53,502 nt of DNA, from assembly GCA_910589275.1 (NCBI GenBank), contig CAJUTH010000024.1, positions 1-53,502 on the forward strand. The letters are read 5' to 3'. The stretch is from an uncultured Dorea sp. Lineage in GTDB: Bacteria; Bacillota; Clostridia; Lachnospirales; Lachnospiraceae. The stretch's first letter is position 1. Each line of letters begins with the position of its first letter. The position numbers and the translations under genes were made by a program. Of the stretch, positions 46,907 to 53,502 are shown one piece after another. The notes beneath the pieces were generated by a model. The model saw nothing but the letters and a program-made list of their open reading frames with translations, made no database searches and was not told where the DNA came from.

Positions 46907-48465
46907 CGTCTCGCCCTCTTTCTGACAATATTATACCAGAAATCTTCAAATTTGTATGCTTCTGATTCCATTTTATCGATATTCATTTGCGCATATTCTT
47001 TCCCATATTTTTTTAACTGTAATACATGACATCTTTCGTGTATAATTGTCCTGACAAGTGTTTCCTCATCTTGGAACGCATTAGGAAGCAGATCAATTCT
47101 TCCAATATTGTCATAATCTGTACTTCCGCAAAATGGCAATTTTAACATATCTTCGCTTCTTTGAATTTTTATGCTCAAGTCCTGAATTTTCAGCCCATAC
47201 TTTGAAGCTATCTTTTCTACATACCGTTTCTGCACCGGGATTTGTAAATTCTTAAGTCCCCCTATATTTGCCTCCTTTCTCTTTGGTCTTGGGAGCGGCC
47301 CGCTTGCCACCCGTCCCAGCCCATCATGGTACACCCTCTGCATCTGCTCCGGCAGCCCCATAGCTTTCGAAAACGATTTATACTGCTGCATCTGCACCTG
47401 ATATCTGCATCGTTTCACCGTAACCGCATCCTTACCTGCCTTCCCTTCCTGCAGTAGCTTTATATCCTGTCTAGTCTTTCTCATGGCCGTTTCCATCTGG
47501 CGCTGTTTCTGCAGGGCTTCATAGGCAGTATATTCTTTTCCAAGATAATCCTTCGGCGTATTCTCCTCAGCCATCATCTGCTCAAGCTGTTCGTCCGTAT
47601 AAGTCCTTACCGAAACTCCGGGGATAAAGGCGTTATAATCATGATAACAGTTAGCTCCGTGCAAACCTGTAACAGTCCCAAGCCCGCATATCTCTTCCAA
47701 CTGATTATATGTATATACCCTGCCCTGCCATACCTGATGCGAAGGCCTTGCGCCGATATGGTAAGACACCTCAAAGCTGTCCGTGCCAAGTTCTCTGGCC
47801 GCCTGCTCATTTATCTTTCCCTGTATCTGCCGGAACCCGGTCATAACAGCCCGCCTTGCCGCCACATTTACTCTGGAATGCGCCCCAGAACTATAATCAA
47901 TCCACCTCAAACCGCTCGCAGTCATTGTATTGATAACTTTTCCCAGCGTCTTGTCATAACTGGCGGTCCCGGATGTGATCTCCATAACCGCCCCTGACAA
48001 CGCATCTTGGTAAAACTCCATCAAGGGCGTATAGTACACTCTTCCTGTAGAAGGATTCCGCAGAGCAAATCCCATGGAATTAGTCATATTCCGGAAAGTA
48101 TCCCTTGTCTGCGCCCCTACAGCGGAAATCAATTCCTGAAGCTCCCGATTCTGCTCAAAAGGAACCTGTACTGCGCCCTTTGCCTCATAGGCTCGCTTAT
48201 ATCCATAATACTGTTCATACACGGTATCGGAAAAAATCATCTCCAGTTCTGACTCAGCAGCATCCAATGCCTCCCCTACCCATTTCTTTATGGATTCCTC
48301 AGACCTTCCAAGCTGTATCAGGCGCTCCATCTGTGCATCCGCCGTAGATGTTGCAAAGCCATTAACCCTGATCGCCCTTACAATATCTGCCATGATACGC
48401 ATTTCCAATTCCGACATAGCCTTCTCAAACGGCTGTGGAATCCCTTCCAATTGTCCCTGTGTCAC
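46903..48465 (-). CDS. Phage minor capsid protein with metallopeptidase-like C-terminal extension
   Basis: A 520-residue protein starting at GTG (TAGTG overlap with the portal gene; GGAGG ahead). Residues ~1-300 fit phage minor capsid protein 2 (PF06152): VNVAARRAVMTGFRQIQGKI, GARPSHQVWQGRVYTYNQ, LHGANCYHDYNAFIPGVS. Residues ~300-390 are helical and charged. Residues ~400-520 are an extra domain with IIHERCHVLQLKKYG, a HExxH-type zinc motif (His-Glu-Arg-Cys-His), and a downstream Glu in KMESEAYKFE that could be the third ligand. Such C-terminal domains on capsid proteins are known as MuF-type toxin or effector modules injected with phage DNA. The target here is unknown. Confidence 0.82.
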   Translation of the reverse strand: MTQGQLEGIPQPFEKAMSELEMRIMADIVRAIRVNGFATSTADAQMERLIQLGRSEESIKKWVGEALDAAESELEMIFSDTVYEQYYGYKRAYEAKGAVQVPFEQNRELQELISAVGAQTRDTFRNMTNSMGFALRNPSTGRVYYTPLMEFYQDALSGAVMEITSGTASYDKTLGKVINTMTASGLRWIDYSSGAHSRVNVAARRAVMTGFRQIQGKINEQAARELGTDSFEVSYHIGARPSHQVWQGRVYTYNQLEEICGLGTVTGLHGANCYHDYNAFIPGVSVRTYTDEQLEQMMAEENTPKDYLGKEYTAYEALQKQRQMETAMRKTRQDIKLLQEGKAGKDAVTVKRCRYQVQMQQYKSFSKAMGLPEQMQRVYHDGLGRVASGPLPRPKRKEANIGGLKNLQIPVQKRYVEKIASKYGLKIQDLSIKIQRSEDMLKLPFCGSTDYDNIGRIDLLPNAFQDEETLVRTIIHERCHVLQLKKYGKEYAQMNIDKMESEAYKFEDFWYNIVRKRARR

Positions 48466-49817
48466 TAGTCAATTACCTCCGCTGGAGCGCCAACCATCTT
48501 CTTTGCTGTTTCTTCATCTTCTCCATACCATTTTGCCCGGTATTCCCACGGCTGCATGATGCCGGCGGCCACATCCTCTTTATCCTGCCTGCGCTGCGTC
48601 TCCTCGTCTGTTAAAATTGAATCGTGGAAATTACAGCTAAATTCATATCCCGAAGTGTATAACCCATTATAAAAAGCAAGCCCCGCCACAAAATCTTCCA
48701 GACAATCCTGAAGCTTGTTCTGGATCATCGTAACCCTGTTATACTTCCTTCCCTTCGATACCTTCACCTCAGTAGCTGTTTTATCTACATACTGGACATC
48801 TGACAGGTCTCCATAGGCAAGCCCCACATTGAACTCAATGTCGCGGTAATACCTTTCCAGCCCCCGATTAAAAGATTCGTCCCGCATATCCGGGGAATAC
48901 TCTTTCAGCAGCTCCCTGTCCTTTCCGTCTTCTATATTCAGTCCTCTGTATAATCTTTTATTCAGCTTAGGCATTCCGGACTTACCATTTTTTTTCTGAC
49001 TATTAAGAGCCCTCTCATCCACATGTACTGCACGCTCCCCGGACTCAAATTCCCAGTCAAGCCTTGCCGCCTGGATATCGGCTTTCTCGATCAATTCTTT
49101 TGCTGACTCAAAGACAGAGACACCGCATTTTGAATCATCTACTTTATTTTTGATGGGATTCCTGTAATACCCGAAATCCATCCGCGTCATGCCTGGGAAC
49201 GTTACCGGGCCCGGATTAATCTCAGCCCACTCTTCAACCTCATACAGTTCGCAGGGGCTCCCGATATATTCACGGGAATGCGAGTGATAGCATTTATTTT
49301 CAATCGTCAGGTTCCCGTTCACAAAGTAATGACGCTCAACCCTGGTATAATAATCATGCTCCCCTATCCGCTTTATAGACAAAAAGCCAATATCAACCGG
49401 CTTCCCATCATCACCAAATAAAATCGGGATAAATTTATCCGGGGTAACAAATTCTGCACCATCCGCACCCAGCGGTTTTACAACCAGTGAGCCAAGGCCG
49501 AGCCCTTCCTGCAGGTTCTCATTCAATTCAATAATGCTCTTCTGGTATATTCTATTAAGGCGCTCATTACTGATACTCGTTTCCATTTCTACCAGTACCG
49601 CATCCGCAAATTCCCTGCAGATTCCCTGCTCGATCCGGAGGGACCTGACCGGATTTACAATCCATTTCGCCACCCCTTCCATCATTGTCTGCCATTCATT
49701 TATAGCTTCCACCATTTCCTCTGATAAAGCCGTGTCTTTACCGACTATCGATTTTATTGTTGAATAACCAAACATCCGCTTAATTCCTTTCCATATCCTG
49801 CTAAGTCCCTTAACCAT
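48465..49817 (-). CDS. Phage portal protein (SPP1 Gp6-like)
   Basis: A 450-residue portal. The core sequence SLVVKPLGADGAEFVTPDKF, the helix region LERYYRDIEFNVGLAYGDLS with DKTATEVKVSKGRKY, and the C-terminal DEETQRRQDKEDVAAGIMQ PWEYRAKWYG (split: ...AAGIM then QPWEYR) are typical of the SPP1 Gp6 family, which forms the dodecameric DNA gate of the head. Overlaps the large terminase gene by 8 bases. Length is normal. Confidence 0.92.
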   Translation of the reverse strand: MVKGLSRIWKGIKRMFGYSTIKSIVGKDTALSEEMVEAINEWQTMMEGVAKWIVNPVRSLRIEQGICREFADAVLVEMETSISNERLNRIYQKSIIELNENLQEGLGLGSLVVKPLGADGAEFVTPDKFIPILFGDDGKPVDIGFLSIKRIGEHDYYTRVERHYFVNGNLTIENKCYHSHSREYIGSPCELYEVEEWAEINPGPVTFPGMTRMDFGYYRNPIKNKVDDSKCGVSVFESAKELIEKADIQAARLDWEFESGERAVHVDERALNSQKKNGKSGMPKLNKRLYRGLNIEDGKDRELLKEYSPDMRDESFNRGLERYYRDIEFNVGLAYGDLSDVQYVDKTATEVKVSKGRKYNRVTMIQNKLQDCLEDFVAGLAFYNGLYTSGYEFSCNFHDSILTDEETQRRQDKEDVAAGIMQPWEYRAKWYGEDEETAKKMVGAPAEVID

Positions 49818-51135
49818 CTTCCACCTCTTGTATCAGATACTTCATATCACGCTCAATCGTATATTCAAACGCATCCAGGCTGTCAATGTCTGTACTTCCA
49901 TCATCTAAACGCTCATCCTTATCTGTCACTTCCTGATCCCATACCGCTTCGGTTAAAGCTATTTGTAAAGACTCGCAATCGTCTGTAATAAAAAAACGCC
50001 CTGCCCCCATGAGCCGGACAGTACATCTGATGCGGTCATTTATAGTCCTTTTCTTTGCCGGTTTTACCGAAATCCATGGGAATCTTTTCTCTACGGCATT
50101 TCTTATAGAATTCCCCAGCACTGTCTCTGCGTTATCCCAAAATACAGATTCCACATTGCAGTATTCAATCCGCCCATCATGTTTCTGACAATTAGCATAT
50201 TTATCTATAACCTCCCCAATAAAATCACAGAGCAGCTTATCCAGTTTATTGCTGTCTATATCCTCATTATCTTTTGCAAAGATACGTCTTGATTTCAGAA
50301 CAATCACATCCCGGTAATTATCTGTGTACCCCCTTGCAACAAAAGCATGGCCCGACTGACTGCCGCCAAAGTCAATTCCAACCTCTATGGACACGATATC
50401 TTCTTTCCGGAACTGTTTCTTTTCTGCATTTTTAGAGTAACGATGGACAACTTCACACTGAAACAGCTCCGGAGTATCTGCAAATCTTTTGTATATCGCA
50501 CCCTCTGCCCGTTTCCAAAGTCCGAGTATCAGTCGGTCATAATAAATTGTGCCCGCATACTCCTTACACAGCTGCTCCACAAATTCTTCCGATAGGTACG
50601 GATTATCAAATATAGTATACTGCTGCAGATAAATATCCAGCTCTGGATTATCCAGAAAATCCTTAAGCCAGTGGGTTGGATGCTCCGGATTGCAGGAACC
50701 ATCAAAACAGCTATATAGTTTGTCCAGCCTGGATTTCAGCATCTGGAATACTTCTTTATTCCACTTTGCGATCTCGTCACCATAACAGTACTTAATGGAC
50801 GAACCCTGTATCTTTGCAACCTGGCTGATCTTCTCGGCTCCGAGACAATACACATCTTCACCGCAGATCCTGGCCACGTTCCGGTTATTAATCGTTCCGA
50901 TCAGCTTCTCTGTATAGATTTCGCGCATCGGCTGAAGCACATTTCGTTCAATAGATTCCTTGGACACGCCAAGAATAACATTCAAGCCGGGCTTCCCTGT
51001 TCTCTCCCTAATGCGGAACGGTATTACAAAAGCTGTATCAACAAAAGACTTCCCAGACCGCACAGCCCCAGACTTAATATTCCATCGATGTGTTGCCCGG
51101 ACAATATATTCATTCTGCTTCCTGCTTAACTGCAT
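49810..51135 (-). CDS. Phage terminase large subunit
   Basis: 441 residues from ATG 51135, preferred because GGAG is 10 bases ahead; a GTG 6 bases earlier is possible. The ATPase has Walker A GAVRSGKSF (about 28) and an acidic Walker B in YCYGDEIAKWN (about 118). The nuclease half shows the RNase H-like acidic residues in VGIDFGGSQSGHAF, ESVFWDNAE and DIDSLDAFEY. It packages DNA into the head with the portal and small terminase. The start overlaps the small terminase end by 26 bases. Confidence 0.94.
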   Translation of the reverse strand: MQLSRKQNEYIVRATHRWNIKSGAVRSGKSFVDTAFVIPFRIRERTGKPGLNVILGVSKESIERNVLQPMREIYTEKLIGTINNRNVARICGEDVYCLGAEKISQVAKIQGSSIKYCYGDEIAKWNKEVFQMLKSRLDKLYSCFDGSCNPEHPTHWLKDFLDNPELDIYLQQYTIFDNPYLSEEFVEQLCKEYAGTIYYDRLILGLWKRAEGAIYKRFADTPELFQCEVVHRYSKNAEKKQFRKEDIVSIEVGIDFGGSQSGHAFVARGYTDNYRDVIVLKSRRIFAKDNEDIDSNKLDKLLCDFIGEVIDKYANCQKHDGRIEYCNVESVFWDNAETVLGNSIRNAVEKRFPWISVKPAKKRTINDRIRCTVRLMGAGRFFITDDCESLQIALTEAVWDQEVTDKDERLDDGSTDIDSLDAFEYTIERDMKYLIQEVEDG

Positions 51136-51574
51136 GATCACGCATCTCCTTCAAAATACTGTCCAGCTTATCCAAAGCTTCCTCTGTCTCATTTTCGCCT
51201 GTTACCGCCTGTTTTCTTGCAGCCTTTAGTTCTGTATCAGCTTCCCGGTTCCTGATATCCTCATCCGGCTTATCTGACTGCCCTGCATACTGAGCAATAA
51301 AATAAGCAGCCTTAACATTTCCTTCAAGCGCTGCCTTTATCATGGACATTAACATGGCCGATTCCAAAGTACTCTCCACCCCCAGAGCCTCCAGAATTGG
51401 GCCATATTCATCACTATTTATTTCCGCGGTAAGAAGCATATTCAAAGTCTTCCGGAAGTTTGCTTTCCGGCGTCTGACCTCACCTGATCTCTTACCGCCC
51501 TTTCTTCCGTTTTTCACGGCTTCCTCACGGCTTTGATTGCTCGTAAACGGTACTAAGTTTTCATTGTTGGCCAC
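51110..51574 (-). CDS. Phage terminase small subunit-like protein
   Basis: A 154-residue protein starting at GTG with GAGGTGG 4-10 bases ahead. The N-terminal basic segment AVKNGRKGGKRSGEVRRRK is typical for phage DNA-binding small terminase proteins of this type, followed by helices (LESAMLMSMIKAALEGNVKA) and an acidic coiled tail. Place directly before the large subunit supports the call. Confidence 0.8.
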   Translation of the reverse strand: MANNENLVPFTSNQSREEAVKNGRKGGKRSGEVRRRKANFRKTLNMLLTAEINSDEYGPILEALGVESTLESAMLMSMIKAALEGNVKAAYFIAQYAGQSDKPDEDIRNREADTELKAARKQAVTGENETEEALDKLDSILKEMRDHAVKQEAE

Positions 51575-51615
51575 GTCACCACCTCTCAGTTCCAGCTAAT
51601 TTATGCGTTAGAAAA

Positions 51616-51633
51616 GCACCCCGGAGGGGGTGC
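51616..51633 (-). terminator. Terminator ahead of the terminase genes
   Basis: A 7-bp GC stem GCACCCC / GGGGTGC with a 4-nt loop is followed on the minus strand by TTTTC, 42 bases before the small terminase start. It lies between the late regulator gene and the packaging operon. Confidence 0.7.
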
Positions 51634-51736
51634 CGTTCTTTAAATACTTTTTAAGGGGAGTCTCTCAAAGCCTTTTCTCTTTCGCTTCTCGATAATACCA
51701 TATTACCACAGATAAAACTCTAGTGAACTCCACTCT
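51634..51736. other. Gap holding the likely late promoter region
   Basis: No gene. On the minus strand TGGTATTAT looks like an extended -10 box, but no clear -35 was found, as expected for an activator-dependent promoter. The upstream gene encodes the candidate activator. Confidence 0.35.
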
Positions 51737-52159
51737 TTAAGAAATTTTCAAATTTTTTAAAGCTCTACCATGCAATTTATGTATCCAGCTTTCGCAATAG
51801 TCCATAGCATTTGCTATTTCCCAAAACTGCTTTCCTCTTATGTAACGATAAAAGAGGACGTCTCTCTCATCTTCATTCTCCAGTTGATTTATCTTAAACA
51901 TGATATCTTTATGAGCCTTAAACTGTTCAACGCCTTCTTCGTATAACTCGTTCTCTTTCTCTAACAGCTCTGCAGCATACCCAGACAGATCGGCTTGTCC
52001 TGTACCATGTGGCATACCATCATTATTAAGCGTTGGATACATTTTCATGCTCCTAATTTCATCAATTTCCGCTTCAATCAGCTTAATCCTCCTCCCATGC
52101 CTGCGGTATCCTCTGAGATATTCTTTTTTCTGCTCATTTTCTGTCTTGATCTGCTCCAT
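51737..52159 (-). CDS. Phage late-gene transcription regulator (ArpU/DUF1492-like)
   Basis: A 140-residue protein. The N-terminal half is a charged coiled coil (LIEAEIDEIRSMKM); the C-terminal half (DERDVLFYRYIRGKQFWEIA; CESWIHKLHGRALKNL) is a sigma-70 region 4-like helix-turn-helix as in ArpU/RinA/DUF1492 proteins. These switch on the packaging and structural operon, and this gene sits just before it. GGGGGATGAT precedes the ATG. Confidence 0.82.
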   Translation of the reverse strand: MEQIKTENEQKKEYLRGYRRHGRRIKLIEAEIDEIRSMKMYPTLNNDGMPHGTGQADLSGYAAELLEKENELYEEGVEQFKAHKDIMFKINQLENEDERDVLFYRYIRGKQFWEIANAMDYCESWIHKLHGRALKNLKIS

Positions 52160-52188
52160 GATATCATCCCCCTCTTAACTGCCTGATG

Positions 52189-52419
52189 CTACAACTCCAG
52201 TTTATATCCGAATTCCGCCATTTGCAGTTCGTCTATCTTATCAAACAAATCCATCTCCGGATAGTTCTTCTTCGGATACCGCTGATATACTGCCCTGCAC
52301 CTTCTTCCAGAAACATATTCTTTATGGTATTTTACGGCTAACCGGAGCGGTATATCTTTATGCTTTCCAGTCAATGTCAGTCTGCTTTTATCGTCATACT
52401 CAATTTTTATTTTCCACAT
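52189..52419 (-). CDS. Small phage protein, unrecognised
   Basis: A 76-residue protein with AGGTGAGG 2-9 bases ahead of the ATG. Mixed beta/alpha, basic N-half (IEYDDKSRLTLTGKHKD), C-half YPKKNYPEMDLFDKIDEL. No family recognised. It sits in the run of small genes before the late regulator. Confidence 0.72.
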   Translation of the reverse strand: MWKIKIEYDDKSRLTLTGKHKDIPLRLAVKYHKEYVSGRRCRAVYQRYPKKNYPEMDLFDKIDELQMAEFGYKLEL

Positions 52420-52457
52420 ATCCTCACCTCAATCTGCAAATGCTTTCTGCCTGTCAT

Positions 52458-52670
52458 TCATTTTTGTTTATCCTTTATTGCCTGTTTTATTCTGTCAGCA
52501 GAATTCCAAGGATTAACATACATTTCGCAACCACCATAAATATCATATTCCTCCACATTAACACCATTCTTTTCGAGCCATTCTCCGAGTTTATGGTCTG
52601 CATGATTAAGCAATACCGCCAGTCCTGCCCTTCTATCTATCAGATTCTCAATATATTTTGGTATCTTCAT
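52458..52670 (-). CDS. Small phage protein, unrecognised
   Basis: A 70-residue protein (PKYIENLIDRRAGLAVLLNH; HKLGEWLEKNGVNVEEYD) of a kind common in the early region of Lachnospiraceae prophages. GGGATAGGGA precedes the ATG. Function unknown. Confidence 0.72.
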   Translation of the reverse strand: MKIPKYIENLIDRRAGLAVLLNHADHKLGEWLEKNGVNVEEYDIYGGCEMYVNPWNSADRIKQAIKDKQK

Positions 52671-52675
52671 ATTCC

Positions 52676-52960
52676 CTATCCCTTCCCCTTTTTAAGTATC
52701 CTAGTAATTTTCCCAAGCAACTCTTTTTTACAGCATTCACACCTAAATTCCTGCGTCATCTCATATTCGTAATTCTCCTTTTCTTCCTTCTTTTTAGAGA
52801 AATTCTTACAAACACCGCTATCAGGAACATATACAGGGTATGCACTTCCATAATTTTCGTAAAGATTCTTGAAACAAAAACCATATACCCGCATATTATC
52901 TTTTACTATTCTTGGTGTATGCAATACTCCGTAATGTTTGCACTGTCCGCACCTGCTCAT
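52676..52960 (-). CDS. Cysteine-rich small phage protein
   Basis: 94 residues from ATG 52960 (GGAGG 5 bases ahead; the longer GTG start overlaps that site). Cys pairs CGQC (residue ~4) and CECC (~76) and single Cys in between suggest one or two zinc-binding knuckles. The C-terminus is basic (KITRILKKGKG). Possibly nucleic-acid binding. No family recognised. Confidence 0.7.
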   Translation of the reverse strand: MSRCGQCKHYGVLHTPRIVKDNMRVYGFCFKNLYENYGSAYPVYVPDSGVCKNFSKKKEEKENYEYEMTQEFRCECCKKELLGKITRILKKGKG

Positions 52961-53001
52961 ACTTACCTCCACTAAACTTTTATTTCCCTATCCTTTCCCC
53001 G

Positions 53002-53391
53002 TCATTCGCTCATTTCTTTCAATGCGGCTTCGGCTGCTTCTTTGGTGAGGAAAAACTCATAACCTAACTGACAACAGTCAAACCAATTATCAACCCAAAT
53101 AGAATAAGTTTCCTCGTTTATGTTTGCATGTAGTTTAACATACAAAGTATTGTATTCCTGTTTTACCCCAACAACTTTGCATTCATAGGTTCTATCAGGA
53201 GATAATTTAGTACCTTTGTGTACTCTATACACCGTATCCCCCACCGCACAAGGCAGTTTCAGCAGTTTATTTTCTTCCTCTAAGTCCTCGTATTCTGCCA
53301 GACGTTCCATGCATTTCTGATGCCCGTTATTCTTTAAGTCCATCCGGGGAATAGCCTGTCCTTCTCCGGTGCGTTCTGTTAATCTCTCCAT
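53002..53391 (-). CDS. Phage early-region protein, unrecognised
   Basis: A 129-residue protein with GAGGTTAAGG before the ATG. It starts MERLTERTGEGQAI and contains CMERLAEYEDLEEENKLLKL, then CAVGDTVYRV, a pattern frequent in small early proteins of clostridial phages and mobile elements. Function unknown. Confidence 0.78.
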   Translation of the reverse strand: MERLTERTGEGQAIPRMDLKNNGHQKCMERLAEYEDLEEENKLLKLPCAVGDTVYRVHKGTKLSPDRTYECKVVGVKQEYNTLYVKLHANINEETYSIWVDNWFDCCQLGYEFFLTKEAAEAALKEMSE

Positions 53392-53404
53392 ACCTTAACC
53401 TCCT

Positions 53405-53502
53405 CTAAAACAACTCCCCATACCGTGACCTGACCGCCTCGGTGCAGGATATCCGTATATACTTCCCATCCTGCTCTATGTACATAATCCCTTCATATCC
53501 GG
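53405..53502 (-). CDS. 3' end of a phage gene running off the window
   Basis: The minus strand is open from the window edge to TAG at 53405-53407 and encodes GYEGIMYIEQDGKYIRI, then SCTEAVRSRYGELF. Only the last 31 codons are visible. The stop codon lies next to the GAGG of the following gene, as in the other tightly packed phage genes. Confidence 0.6.
   Translation of the reverse strand, partial: GYEGIMYIEQDGKYIRISCTEAVRSRYGELF

Larger units (their letters stand above)
32920..53502 (-). mobile_element. Siphovirus-type prophage, late half (right end outside window)
   Basis: All genes run on the minus strand in the standard late order: regulator, small and large terminase, portal, minor capsid, scaffold, major capsid, connectors, tail tube, chaperone-like genes, tape measure, distal tail, tail lysin/adhesin region, fibre, holin, endolysin. 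Genes are packed with ATGA or TAGTG overlaps. No frameshift was seen in a structural gene, so it looks intact over this part. Integrase, repressor and replication genes are not present and must lie to the right. Left border uncertain by ~200 bases. Confidence 0.92.

Noticed and set aside
32920..53502. tRNA genes in the prophage
   Set aside because: No cloverleaf-like sequence with a TTCGA-type arm was noticed on either strand, although this was only an inspection by eye.

Overview
The window looks like a chromosomal segment of a Gram-positive, anaerobic, probably spore-forming gut Clostridia, most likely Lachnospiraceae. Supporting signs are strong AGGAGG-type ribosome binding sites, sigma-A style promoters, a LysM/GH18 spore-type hydrolase, DegV, NifX-like, YfhO and DUF4143 families, and dockerin and Big_2 surface proteins. 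The genus cannot be fixed from sequence alone. Family names below are recognised by eye from motifs; no database search was run.

Layout. 1-4180: a 5'-truncated nuclease remnant, a cyclopropane fatty acid synthase (cfa) and a DUF4143-type ATPase, all on the minus strand. 4181-19068: a one-direction block of five secreted or surface proteins. In transcription order these are a membrane-anchored cohesin-like + Big_2 protein, a second membrane-anchored cohesin-like protein, a transglutaminase-dockerin, a very large WG-repeat / SbsA-Ig / lipase-like / RTX-like / dockerin protein, and a BspA-type leucine-rich-repeat dockerin protein. Two putative cohesin anchors next to three dockerin partners make a self-contained cohesin-dockerin cell-surface complex with no recognisable glycoside hydrolase. 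This is the most interesting system in the window. Its first gene is preceded by a dense set of palindromes, an opposing consensus promoter and a short terminated RNA.

19246-29058: mixed host genes with several signs of decay: a recombinase broken in a C6/G6 run, a Phd antitoxin with a Doc toxin that has lost its Fic core, and a DegV gene that is frameshifted and has lost its 5' end against a divergent TetR gene. Intact genes include an NhaC-type antiporter, LysM-GH18 protein, a DNA glycosylase, a NifX-like protein with a clear promoter/operator, a Y-family polymerase with its small YolD-like neighbour, and an XRE/TPR regulator. 29090-32706: a two-gene unit of a YfhO-type membrane protein and a GT2 glycosyltransferase.

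32920-53502: the late half of a siphovirus-type prophage, all on the minus strand and running off the right edge. In transcription order: small early genes, an ArpU/DUF1492-like late regulator, a terminator, small and large terminase, portal, a minor capsid protein with a metallopeptidase-like C-terminal extension, scaffold, major capsid protein, connectors, tail tube, chaperone-like genes, tape measure, Dit, Gp37-like tail protein, tail fibre, holin and endolysin. Integrase and lysogeny genes are not in the window; the left attachment site probably lies in 32707-32919.
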